Shown one piece after another: positions 47,748-56,482 of a stretch of DNA of 64,000 nucleotides. A model generated the notes under the pieces. The model was not told the origin of the DNA. It ran no database searches and saw only the letters and a program-made list of their open reading frames with translations. Position 1 is the first letter of the stretch, and each line of letters begins with the position of its first letter. Source of the DNA: Rhodococcus qingshengii JCM 15477 (GTDB lineage Bacteria > Actinomycetota > Actinomycetes > Mycobacteriales > Mycobacteriaceae); NCBI RefSeq assembly GCF_023221595.1, contig NZ_CP096563.1, forward strand, positions 850,501 to 914,500, written 5' to 3'. A program made the position numbers and the translations under genes.

Positions 47748-49612
47748 CCGAGGCGCAATTGGCGCAGCGCGCCAAAGGGATCGTGCGAATCTTCAACGAA
47801 GCCGGGGTTCTGGTTGCCGCCGATGTTCATGTCGCGACGAGAGTGTGCAGCCTGGGCGGTGAAACTTCCGAAGAAGTGATGCTGGCCGCGGCGTTGGCAG
47901 TTCGGGCCGTGCGATCAGGTTCGGTGTGCCTCGATCTACGACGGATGCGTGATGTGAGCGTCGACAATGCGACGGAGGAGGAACTCACGTCGTTGCCGTG
48001 GCCCGAACCGTCGGAGATCGTTGCCGCCCTTCGGCTGAGCCCTCTGGTGATCGGCGGAAACGCCGGACCTCTCAGACCGCTCCGGTTGGTCGACACGGAC
48101 GACGGTGAACTCCTCTACCTCGATCGATATTTTCTGCAGGAGCAGACGATTCGGCGAGTGCTCGACGAGCGGGCGTCCACGTGGCCGCCCGCCGACCTGA
48201 AAGCGGTCCGAACGCGGCTGGATTCGCTGTTCGTCGACGAGAACGGGCCGACCATCGCGCCGGATCGTCAACGGATAGCAGCTGCTCTCGCCGCGACACA
48301 GTGGACCACCGTCATCGCCGGTGGGCCCGGAACCGGCAAAACCCATACGGTCGCACGTATTCTCGCTCTCCTGTCGGAGGAATTGGGTTCGAATGCTCGC
48401 ATCGGTCTGGCCGCACCGACGGGTAAAGCCGCAGCACGGCTGCAGGAGTCCGTACGTGAGCAGACCGCGAGCCTTGGCCTTCCCGAAGAACTCGCGGCCA
48501 TGACCCTGCACCGCCTACTCGGTTGGCAGCGGGGGAGTTCGAGTCGTTTCAAATACAATGCGACCAACAGACTTCCCTACGATGTGGTCGTCGTCGACGA
48601 GACGTCGATGGTCTCCCTCACGTTGATGGCGCGCCTGCTCGAAGCCGTTCGCCCCGATGCCCGGCTACTGCTCGTCGGCGATCCCGATCAGTTGACCTCA
48701 GTCGACGCGGGCGCTGTTCTTGCTGATCTTGTCGCCCGCCCGGTAAAGGTCAGTGGAAATCCGACGCTGACACAGTTGGTGGGTGACGATCTCACGGCCA
48801 CTGGTTCCGAAGAGGCATTGAGTGCGGATGAACAGGATCGTCTGCGGGGCGGGATCATTCAACTCTCACGCGGGCGCCGCTTCGACGGAACTATCGCGTC
48901 GTTGGCCAGGGCAGTTCGAGCGGGAGATTCCGCTGAGGTTCTGCGTATCCTGCGCAGCGGTGATCCAGCCGTCTCCTTCCATTCGCCCGAGGATGTTGAC
49001 GCATTGCGCGCCGACATCGTTGCGAGTTCAGAGGTGGTGACGGCGTCGGCCGAGGTGGGTGATGCGATCGGCGCGCTGAAAGGCTTGGAATCGCACCGCC
49101 TTCTGTGCGCCCACCGTGACGGACCGTACGGTGTCGGGAGGTGGGCGCAGCAGGCGATGGAGTGGGTCGGCACGGCATCAGGGCAGTTTCTTGACCCGAC
49201 GCGGTGGTATCCGGGCCAACCCCTGTTGGTGACGGCCAACGACTACGAGGCGAAGATCTACAACGGGGATGCCGGGGTGATCGTGCAGCGTGAGGATGGC
49301 GTGCCTATTGCCGCATTCCAGCGGGGCAGTGATGCGTTTCTGATTCACCCGAGCCAACTCTCGTCGGTGCAGACGGTTTACGCGATGACGATTCACCGGA
49401 GCCAGGGCAGCCAGTACGACACCGTATCGGTGATGTTGCCGGCCGAGGCGTCGTCACTGCTGACTCGGGAGTTGTTGTACACGGCGATCACTCGCGCCAG
49501 AAACCATGTGAGAGTAATCGGCACCGAGGATTCCGTGAGGGCGGGAGTGCAGCGACAGGTACTCAGGGCAAGTGGGCTGCGTCGTGAGATCCGTCCGTAC
49601 GACGGGCCGTGA
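47744..49612 (+). CDS. recD: RecBCD exonuclease V, alpha subunit
   Basis: A 622-residue 5'-3' SF1B helicase. Walker A is IAGGPGTGKTHTVARIL, followed by GLAAPTGKAAARL, motif II VVVVDETSMVSL, LLLVGDPDQLTSVDAG, and the C-terminal MTIHRSQGSQYDTVSV and LLYTAITRARNHV. The three genes are a complete RecBCD unit, an alternative to AdnAB or AddAB in actinobacteria. Confidence 0.95.
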   Translation: MTEAQLAQRAKGIVRIFNEAGVLVAADVHVATRVCSLGGETSEEVMLAAALAVRAVRSGSVCLDLRRMRDVSVDNATEEELTSLPWPEPSEIVAALRLSPLVIGGNAGPLRPLRLVDTDDGELLYLDRYFLQEQTIRRVLDERASTWPPADLKAVRTRLDSLFVDENGPTIAPDRQRIAAALAATQWTTVIAGGPGTGKTHTVARILALLSEELGSNARIGLAAPTGKAAARLQESVREQTASLGLPEELAAMTLHRLLGWQRGSSSRFKYNATNRLPYDVVVVDETSMVSLTLMARLLEAVRPDARLLLVGDPDQLTSVDAGAVLADLVARPVKVSGNPTLTQLVGDDLTATGSEEALSADEQDRLRGGIIQLSRGRRFDGTIASLARAVRAGDSAEVLRILRSGDPAVSFHSPEDVDALRADIVASSEVVTASAEVGDAIGALKGLESHRLLCAHRDGPYGVGRWAQQAMEWVGTASGQFLDPTRWYPGQPLLVTANDYEAKIYNGDAGVIVQREDGVPIAAFQRGSDAFLIHPSQLSSVQTVYAMTIHRSQGSQYDTVSVMLPAEASSLLTRELLYTAITRARNHVRVIGTEDSVRAGVQRQVLRASGLRREIRPYDGP

Positions 49613-49638
49613 AAGTCGGATGTTGCGGATTCTCTCGG

Positions 49639-50007
49639 TCATACGTTGTATACGACGAACACCTTGCGTACGGTCTCGGTGACCGTCCACGTACCCTTCC
49701 ATCCGATTGGGAAGATTGCACTCGTACCGGCAACGAGATGTACGGGATCGCCGTAGTCCTCCTCGACGGTCATGGCGCCGGAGACGATGGTGATGATCTC
49801 GCCGCGGGTGAGGAACTCCCACCGCGACTTTCCCGGTTCGCTCTCCCAGACTCCGGATTGAATGCGGCCGTCGGCACTGGTGAACTCGACATCTGCACGA
49901 GTGATGATGTCTCCGCCGAGTGGCTCTGCACTGGGTTGGCCGAGCAGTGCTTGCTGGAAGATCCCACTTGCGCTGTTCAACTCTGCGGCACGGAAGGTAA
50001 TGGTCAC
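49639..50007 (-). CDS. Cupin-domain protein (DUF861 type)
   Basis: A 122-residue single cupin barrel: GVWESEPGKSRWEFLTRGEIITIVSGAMTVEE and GTSAIFPIGWKGTWTVTETVRKVFVVY are the two conserved cupin motifs of the (S)-ureidoglycine aminohydrolase-like DUF861 group. Such proteins accompany amine or amino-acid catabolic genes. It is separated by about 245 nt from the TetR gene and may belong to the catabolic island to its right. Confidence 0.75.
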   Translation of the reverse strand: MTITFRAAELNSASGIFQQALLGQPSAEPLGGDIITRADVEFTSADGRIQSGVWESEPGKSRWEFLTRGEIITIVSGAMTVEEDYGDPVHLVAGTSAIFPIGWKGTWTVTETVRKVFVVYNV

Positions 50008-50252
50008 AATTCAATCCTGACTTTCGAAACTCATGTGAATCATCGGACTTGTCGATGATGTCGTGTGTCTGCTGGGTCGGGATACATTCACTTGTCGCAT
50101 CTTTCGGCACTTCGCTCGTACAGATGTCGAAAGTGCGATCGGCCACCATTCAACCGGGGTTCAGAGACCCGTCTCACGCCGAAACGTGACCGAGCCAATG
50201 GCAAACGGCCCCGCGTCGGTGATTTCGAACGAGGGTGATCGGTTGTGAGGCC

Positions 50253-50816
50253 TTACGTGGTGGACGCTGTCAACGAGGTGATGAAGCGCTCGGCTGCCGC
50301 GTCGACCTCGGCGTCGGGGGTGAGCAACCTCTGCAACAACAGTCCTCGCAGACATGCGGTTGCGATGATGCTCTGCTGCTTTGCATCCACCACTGTGAAT
50401 CCTTCGCGAAGGGCTGCCGCTTCAAGGAGGTGCGCCAAATCGTCGAGGTCGGCGGCGAAATCTTGAAATGCTTTGTGCTCGTACACCGCAAGTCCGGCCA
50501 GGTGAAAAAAGGTGCGGCTTCGATCTTCGTGCTCGGCGTTCGAGTAGAAACTCCAGATCGCCCTGCACAGGGCCGCGAACCCGAGATCTTTGCCCATCGC
50601 GGCGATGACGAGGTTGTCACGGCGGCGCGCTTCCGACAGTACGGCGCTGAGGAGACCTGGTCGTGATCCGAAGTGATAGGTCAGAAGCGTGTGGTGCACG
50701 CCGAGTCGCTCCGCTACTTGGCGCATCGACAGCTTCGGACTTGGGCCGGTTTCACCGAACTCGTCGAACAGCGCCTGTAACAGTCGCTCTCGACCCTCCC
50801 CAACCGGCGATCTCAC
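50253..50816 (-). CDS. TetR-family regulator
   Basis: A 187-residue TetR protein with HTH LSMRQVAERLGVHHTLLTYHFGSRPGLLSAVL. I start at GTG 50816 (VRSPVGEG), which has GGAGG six bases upstream; an upstream GTG at 50873 would overlap the repeat region. It is divergent from the amidohydrolase gene and probably regulates it through the direct repeats at 50835-50883. Confidence 0.82.
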   Translation of the reverse strand: MRSPVGEGRERLLQALFDEFGETGPSPKLSMRQVAERLGVHHTLLTYHFGSRPGLLSAVLSEARRRDNLVIAAMGKDLGFAALCRAIWSFYSNAEHEDRSRTFFHLAGLAVYEHKAFQDFAADLDDLAHLLEAAALREGFTVVDAKQQSIIATACLRGLLLQRLLTPDAEVDAAAERFITSLTASTT

Positions 50817-50834
50817 GCTACCTCCATTGACGGG

Positions 50835-50883
50835 TTCACCACTGTTGAGTACGGTACCGCATATCGAATTCACCAGTGTTTAG
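50835..50883. promoter_or_regulatory. Direct repeats between tetR and the amidohydrolase gene
   Basis: TTCACCACTGTTGAG (50835-50849) and TTCACCAGTGTTTAG (50869-50883) match at 13 of 15 positions, 34 bp apart. They occupy the space between the divergent starts and are likely regulator sites. Confidence 0.55.
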
Positions 50884-50914
50884 GAGAGTGGTTTCCAATG
50901 CTCGGGAGGTCCCT

Positions 50915-52141
50915 TTGACTGACGTATGGTTTGCCGGCGGCATGGTCGCGGATGGATCGGGCACCGACCCGGTCGAAGTCGACGTGTGCGTGAGTGGCGG
51001 CATTGTCACCGCGATCGGACAGGCGCCGTCGGGTTCGACGACAGTTGACTTGGACGGCATGCTTCTGACTCCGGGGCTGATCGATGCTCATGTCCACCTG
51101 GGTATTTCGAGTCCGATCCGAAGGCAATTCGGGTTTGAGCTCTCGGCAGCCGAACTGGCTGCGGGCATCTTCGCCACCGCGGGCGATGCCCTCGACGCGG
51201 GCTTCACCACGGTGCGAGACGTCGGTGGCATCGACGGCGGAGTCGTCGACGTTATTGCGAGCGGCAAGGTGCGTGGTCCGCGTGTCCTCTCGTGCGGTCC
51301 TGTGCAGTGCCAGACCGGTGGACACGGCTACTACGGGGCCGCATGGGAGCCGACCGAGCTGTGGAACATGCACCACATTCCCGGGCTCTGCGCCTTGTCC
51401 TTGATGTCGGGTAATGCCGACGAGCTACGACGCAACGTGCGCGAATCGTTCCGCCGAGGCGCAACATTTCTGAAACTGTGCGTCACCGGCGGTGTCGTCG
51501 GAGGCCATGACAGCCTCACCGACACACAGTTCACCGTCGAGGAAATCTCCGTGGCAGTGGAAGAAGCAGCGTCGCGCGGCACCTACGTCACGGTCCACGC
51601 GCACAACAATGCGGGCATTCGCAACGCGGTGCGGGCCGGCGTCCGGTGCGTGGAACACGGCACCGACATCGATGCGGAGACGGCCCAGCTGATGCGGGAA
51701 CATGACGTGGCACTTGTCCCCACCTTCGCCGTGGTCGAGCAGTTGGCGGACACCGAAAGCATGGACCTGGACCCGGCAATACGAGAGCGTGCAGCCGGAG
51801 TGCGTCAACGCATGGCCAGAGCGCTCGAGGCCTCTCGCGCAGCAGGCCTGAGGATCGGCCTGGGCTCGGACCTCATCGGGCCGCACCAAAAGCGCCGAGG
51901 TGAGGAGTTGCACTTGCGCGCGGAGTTGGAGTCGCCGATGCATGCACTCGTTTCGGCCACCAGCGTCAATGCCGACATTCTCGGTATCGGGGAAAGCGTC
52001 GGGACGATCCGCGTCGGTATGCAGGCGGACATGGTTGCCTGGCAGCAAGACCCACTCCGAGACGCAAAGGTCTTCGCCGATCCGGACATGGCTGTTCTCG
52101 TCGTGAAGTCCGGAAATATCGTCAAGGGAGACGTTCGATGA
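50915..52141 (+). CDS. Metal-dependent amidohydrolase (imidazolonepropionase/prolidase-like)
   Basis: A 408-residue amidohydrolase with the metal motif IDAHVHLG, Lys in FLKLCVTGG, His in VTVHAHN, EHGTD and the Asp in GLGSDLIG. The C-terminal GTIRVGMQADMVAW is the usual strand pair of this superfamily. GGGAGG precedes the TTG at 50915. It hydrolyses an unknown C-N bond, possibly a dipeptide or cyclic amide. It overlaps the esterase gene by 4 nt, so the two act together. Confidence 0.82.
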   Translation: MTDVWFAGGMVADGSGTDPVEVDVCVSGGIVTAIGQAPSGSTTVDLDGMLLTPGLIDAHVHLGISSPIRRQFGFELSAAELAAGIFATAGDALDAGFTTVRDVGGIDGGVVDVIASGKVRGPRVLSCGPVQCQTGGHGYYGAAWEPTELWNMHHIPGLCALSLMSGNADELRRNVRESFRRGATFLKLCVTGGVVGGHDSLTDTQFTVEEISVAVEEAASRGTYVTVHAHNNAGIRNAVRAGVRCVEHGTDIDAETAQLMREHDVALVPTFAVVEQLADTESMDLDPAIRERAAGVRQRMARALEASRAAGLRIGLGSDLIGPHQKRRGEELHLRAELESPMHALVSATSVNADILGIGESVGTIRVGMQADMVAWQQDPLRDAKVFADPDMAVLVVKSGNIVKGDVR

Positions 52142-53010
52142 GCGCAATGCTGCACGGATGCTTTGCAGACACGGAGTACTTCGAAATCACGGCGAAGTCG
52201 GGACACAGCTACGGCGTCTGGGTGACCACACCCCCCGGCTACGCGGACTCCATGGATCCCTTACCGCTGATCTACGTGATGGACGGCAACTGGGCTGTAG
52301 GTCTTACCGCCCCGCTCATCGTCACGCAGGCAGACCCGTACCTGACGGTCGCCCCGTACATCCAGGTCAGCGTCGGATATGCCGGTGAGGAAGCTGCCAA
52401 CTGGGCACGGCTCCGCAACCGCGATCTCGTGCCGCCTGGGGAACCGGTAGGCGAAGAAATGATGGCTACTCTCGCCGCTGCTCGCGACTCGGGTGCAATG
52501 ACCCAGGAGTACGTGGACGCCTACCTCGAGGAGCTGGCAGACACCCACGGGGACGTCTTCCTCGACTTCCTGACCAACGAACTCCACCCTCGCCTGTACT
52601 CGTCGGAGCTACGTGTCAGCGAGTCCGGGCACGGACTCTTCGGGTACTCGTACGGAGGCCTTTTCGCCCTCTACGCATGGCTGCGCGACGCGCCCCCATT
52701 CGCGACCTTCGGTGCGGGTAGTCCCGGAGTTGTGAACGCCGACAGCCAGATCCACACGCTGGTCGAGGCACTGCCCGAGCGTGGCGTGGGCTCAGTTGTT
52801 CCGCAGCTGCACGTCACGCTGAACGAAGCCGAACTGACTGGACCCATTCCGATCTATCGCGGACTGTCACGCAACGTTCTCGCCGTCGTGGAGCAGTTGC
52901 ATGGCAAGGGACGGTCGCAGGATGTTTCGACCGCGTTGTTGCACGAGACGCACGTAACCGGGCTGCAGGCATCGTTCCTGAGCTACTTGAAGAGCTGCCA
53001 TGCACGTTAG
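52138..53010 (+). CDS. Alpha/beta-fold esterase (BesA/Fes-like)
   Basis: A 290-residue esterase of the putative-esterase family (siderophore trilactone hydrolase type): PLIYVMDGNW near residue 42, nucleophile GYSYGGLFALYAWL near 172, and a C-terminal HETHVTG His. No signal peptide, so it is cytoplasmic. It is translationally coupled to the amidohydrolase, suggesting an ester-plus-amide substrate. A long palindrome follows about 75 nt downstream. Confidence 0.75.
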   Translation: MSAMLHGCFADTEYFEITAKSGHSYGVWVTTPPGYADSMDPLPLIYVMDGNWAVGLTAPLIVTQADPYLTVAPYIQVSVGYAGEEAANWARLRNRDLVPPGEPVGEEMMATLAAARDSGAMTQEYVDAYLEELADTHGDVFLDFLTNELHPRLYSSELRVSESGHGLFGYSYGGLFALYAWLRDAPPFATFGAGSPGVVNADSQIHTLVEALPERGVGSVVPQLHVTLNEAELTGPIPIYRGLSRNVLAVVEQLHGKGRSQDVSTALLHETHVTGLQASFLSYLKSCHAR

Positions 53011-53084
53011 CTCTCCGTCCCGGAGGTGATGTGCCGCTGACACGTTCTAGGGCGATTTTCCGTAGACGCCGTTGAAGGAGAAGT

Positions 53085-53124
53085 CGGCTGTGGGTGTCCA
53101 CCACGTGGTGGACACCCACAGCCG
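53085..53124. terminator. 40-nt perfect palindrome, probable bidirectional terminator
   Basis: Two exact 20-nt complementary arms meet at CACGTG without a loop. It lies between the convergent esterase and flavin-oxidase genes. No strong U-tract follows. Confidence 0.75.
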
Positions 53125-53173
53125 TGTCTATTCAGTTGTCGCGGCTATCGATTCTCCAAGCCGGACAACACTT

Positions 53174-54484
53174 CTAACCCATGACGGTCCCGGTCGACTC
53201 GGCATTGGGTGCCCGAAGGCGGGAGAATGCGCCGAGGTCGATTTCGAGCCCGGTGTGCATCCCGACATAGGTCAAGGGATCAGCGTCGTGATCGTGTCCA
53301 GCTTCCACCTGGTCGATGATCCTGGACATGAGGCGCCCAGCGATGGGCGCATTTTTGAATTGGTTCCCGCTGGTGCCTATGGCGACGTAGAAACCTTGCC
53401 TGTCTGTCTTGTCATAGATCGGGGTCCAGTCGGATGCTGCGTCGTACACGCCGGCAATACCTTTCGGTTGTGACGGGACCTCCAGGGTGGGGAAACGCCT
53501 GGCGGCGCGGAAAACCTGCGCTTCGAACCGGGCAACAGTGCGATTCGGGTTGGCGGTATCAGGATCGTCGATCCACTCGAGCGGATCGCAATCCGGTTCG
53601 GTTCCGCCGACAAGGAATCCGTTTCCAGGTTCGGCTCGCATGTAGGTTCCGAGATCCAAATCGGCGATCATCGGGCCGAGGATCTCGTCGTCGTTGTAGC
53701 CAGTGGGTGCGGTGACGTGATGAACTTCCTGGCGCAAGGGCCGAACCGAAACCTTGAAGTCGGCCCCGACGTTCGACAGCTTGTTGAACGCTCCTGACCA
53801 GGGGCCGGCGGCATTGACGACAATCTTGGATTTCACACTTTCCCCGTCGTCGAGCCCTAGCTGCCAGATGCCGTCAGGCAACTGCTCGACTGTCACTACA
53901 CGCGTGTTGTATGCGAAAACTGCACCGTGCGAACGTGCTGCCGCAGCAAGATTCGCGGCAGCCAGTTGCGGGTCGTCGACGAACCCCGCCTGAGGTGTGT
54001 ACAGCGCGCCGAGCGTGGTTTCGGCATCTGCGAAGAAGGACTCCGAGTCGACTGGCTTCGGAGGATAGTATTTGCCGGCGTCGATACCGGGAATCTTCTC
54101 GACGAGTGTCGTTGCGTCCCAAAGCTGGTAATCGATTCCTATCTTCTCGAATAATCCGATCGTGCGCGCGTGGGGCGCGACGTCGACATCGAGCAGTGCC
54201 ATCCCGCATTGCCGAAACTTCGCAAGCGCGCCGTCGACTGTCGCGTTGAGATGCTCGCTCCAGTTTTGCCAGCAATGCAGCGACTCCCAAGCCGCAGCCA
54301 TACCGTCGAATGTGGAGTAGTTGAACCGGATAACCGCACTGGATGCACTGGTCGAGCCGTAGCCCGGACCACCAGACTTGTCGATGACCAGGACTTCGTA
54401 GCCTCGAGCGGCCAGTTCGTAGGCGATGGAGCTGCCGATCACTCCAGCTCCGACCACAACTGCATCGGTCTTGTCGGTAGGCAC
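53174..54484 (-). CDS. FAD-dependent amine/sarcosine oxidase-like enzyme (DAO family)
   Basis: A 436-residue flavoprotein: FAD motif AVVVGAGVIGSSIAYELAARG, then GGPGYGSTSASSAVIRFNYS, and VVNAAGPWSG and GFYVAIGTSGNQFKNAP in the C-terminal half. Members oxidise secondary amines or amino acids such as sarcosine or glycine betaine derivatives. It is transcribed with the upstream MHS-type transporter, 257 nt apart. The substrate is unknown. Confidence 0.82.
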   Translation of the reverse strand: MPTDKTDAVVVGAGVIGSSIAYELAARGYEVLVIDKSGGPGYGSTSASSAVIRFNYSTFDGMAAAWESLHCWQNWSEHLNATVDGALAKFRQCGMALLDVDVAPHARTIGLFEKIGIDYQLWDATTLVEKIPGIDAGKYYPPKPVDSESFFADAETTLGALYTPQAGFVDDPQLAAANLAAAARSHGAVFAYNTRVVTVEQLPDGIWQLGLDDGESVKSKIVVNAAGPWSGAFNKLSNVGADFKVSVRPLRQEVHHVTAPTGYNDDEILGPMIADLDLGTYMRAEPGNGFLVGGTEPDCDPLEWIDDPDTANPNRTVARFEAQVFRAARRFPTLEVPSQPKGIAGVYDAASDWTPIYDKTDRQGFYVAIGTSGNQFKNAPIAGRLMSRIIDQVEAGHDHDADPLTYVGMHTGLEIDLGAFSRLRAPNAESTGTVMG

Positions 54485-54741
54485 TTTCGGCCTCTCTTTC
54501 TACTGATGGCTTCGCCGGATCGAAAGCACAGCTGTTCGATCCGGCAAGCTTGGGTTCTGGTAATTCCGACGCCGTCGACTTCCTCTGGAGAGCTTCATCC
54601 CGACTTCTCGGATTCGGCTCTGCCTTAATGAATTTGGCACCTGAAAGTCCAGAGGTGTTCGTCGTCCTCAACTCTCTCGTGGCGGCCATCGGAACGCTAT
54701 CGACAGCTGCGCAAAAAATCACAGCCGTGGCGCGTCCGTTG

Positions 54742-56082
54742 TCAGAAATGTTTCGTCGGGCTGCCCTGCGTGGTAGACCAGTTTTTCGTTTCCGGAATCC
54801 CTCGCCACAGAATGGGAAGCGCGATCAAAGCGATGGCGGTCGCATAGAAGGCAGGCGACAGATCGCTTCCAGTGGCGTTGACCAGTGCTGCGCACACCAG
54901 AGGAGCGGTCCCTGCAAAAAGTGCATATGCGATGTTGTAGGGGATTGCCGTGCCGGTGAATCGCGCATGCGTCGGCATCATTTCGAGAATTACGAGCAAA
55001 GCGGACGCGAGTAAGGAAAGCGCGAGGACCAGAGAAGCCAGTGCAACGGCAATCGCGAAAATGTTTCCGGTACCGATGAGCATGTAGCTGGGCACCGAGA
55101 CGAAAACTGACATCACCATGCCGATTCTGACGAGTGGCCTCCGGCCGATTCGGTCGACTGTGGCGCCGAAGAAGATGAACAGCGGTACTGCGAGAACCAA
55201 AGCGCCGGTTGTCATCAGCAGTGCAACCGTGCTCGGAACATCGGCTGAGAGAACCAGAAATGTCGGCATGTAGCCGAGCAGCATATGAGTAACGACACCG
55301 AGCGAGGCGAAGTACACGAAGGACGTGAGCAGAGTCCGCCAGTGATTGCGGAACAGATCTGCGAGTGGGCGGGTTGGAAGGGAATCGTTTTCTTGCATTT
55401 CCTTGAACGCCGGAGTCTCCTCGACGGCAAGCCTCATGAACAGGCCCACCATGGCGACAACGCCTCCGATGATGAACGGCCAACGCCATCCTCCGTCGGC
55501 GAAGTGCTCAGCGCCGACCGAGCTGAATGACAAGACTGTGACCGTGGCCAAGATGCTGCCGACAAATGACGAAGAGCTGATTATCCCTGCGTACAAGCCT
55601 CGGCGGTGGGACGGCGCATGCTCGACGACGAAGGTGGCAGCTCCGGTGTATTCGCCCCCGGCCGAGAATCCTTGAACCAATCGGCACAGCAGCAGCAACA
55701 GCGGTGCGGCAACACCGATCGAAGCGTACGTCGGTAGGAGACCGATTGCCGCCGTCGAGCAGCCCATGAGCGTAATTGCCAGGGACAGTGACCTCCGTCG
55801 GCCGAGGCGGTCACCAAGCCGTCCGAAGAATATGCCGCCGGCAGGTCTGGCCAAGAAGGCGACTCCGTAAAGAGCGAAGGTGGCAAGCAGTGCGCCACTG
55901 CCGAACTCCGGAGGGAAGAACACTGTCGCGAGAACTGCGGCAGTGAAACCGTAGATCGTGAAATCGAACCATTCGACGATGTTGCCTGTCGCCCCGGCGA
56001 TCAGGGCCCTACGGCGCGCCGATCGACGTCCAGGTGGAGTCTCGGTTTGATGCCCTGCAGGAGCATTTGCTGTGCCGGTCAT
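54742..56082 (-). CDS. MFS transporter, metabolite:H+ symporter (MHS/ShiA-ProP) family
   Basis: A 446-residue, 12-segment transporter. RRALIAGATGNIVEWFDFTIYGF is the characteristic MHS N-terminus, GRLGDRLGRRRSLSLAITLMG is motif A, and GEYTGAATFVVEHAP follows. The family imports organic acids, betaines and proline-like compounds. It probably takes up the substrate of the neighbouring flavin oxidase and faces the PucR-type regulator. Confidence 0.86.
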   Translation of the reverse strand: MTGTANAPAGHQTETPPGRRSARRRALIAGATGNIVEWFDFTIYGFTAAVLATVFFPPEFGSGALLATFALYGVAFLARPAGGIFFGRLGDRLGRRRSLSLAITLMGCSTAAIGLLPTYASIGVAAPLLLLLCRLVQGFSAGGEYTGAATFVVEHAPSHRRGLYAGIISSSSFVGSILATVTVLSFSSVGAEHFADGGWRWPFIIGGVVAMVGLFMRLAVEETPAFKEMQENDSLPTRPLADLFRNHWRTLLTSFVYFASLGVVTHMLLGYMPTFLVLSADVPSTVALLMTTGALVLAVPLFIFFGATVDRIGRRPLVRIGMVMSVFVSVPSYMLIGTGNIFAIAVALASLVLALSLLASALLVILEMMPTHARFTGTAIPYNIAYALFAGTAPLVCAALVNATGSDLSPAFYATAIALIALPILWRGIPETKNWSTTQGSPTKHF

Positions 56083-56482
56083 GATGATTCCTCTCGGGAT
56101 ATGCTGAATGGCAACGGCTTTGCGACATCACGGTCACCGATGTCATTCGAGGTATTCGACATTGAAAGAGGTCGGTGGGATTCGATGTTGAACTGGCGAA
56201 CGAAGGTCGTTGTCGATTTCGGGTCGGAGGCGACTTCGTCTGAGGGAGATCGTGCCGGCCGGCCTCGCGCCCCACTATGCAAATCCCACGGCTGCAACAG
56301 ATCTCGTCGCTGCCACGTCTGACGGGTTGCGAACCGAGTGAAGACGTCACGGGTCTCGGGTGCTTGGCATGAAGCGAGCCTATGGTGCAAAAGTTAGTTG
56401 CATCACTGTCATGTGTTCAATTTTCTACGTAGAAATTTGGGCATATGTTGCAAACCGGAGAGGGGGCTCGTACAGTTCGACC
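56083..56482. other. 400-nt divergent intergenic region with a palindrome
   Basis: No convincing gene. The part nearest the regulator is AT-rich and contains TTTCTACGTAGAAA (56422-56435), a perfect 14-bp palindrome 47 nt before the PucR-type gene. It should hold promoters and operators for the transporter and regulator. Confidence 0.55.

Noticed and set aside
54550..55014. A plus-strand frame across the gap between the flavin oxidase and the MHS transporter
   Set aside because: It enters the transporter gene antisense and has no recognisable motif. The gap is more likely promoter DNA.
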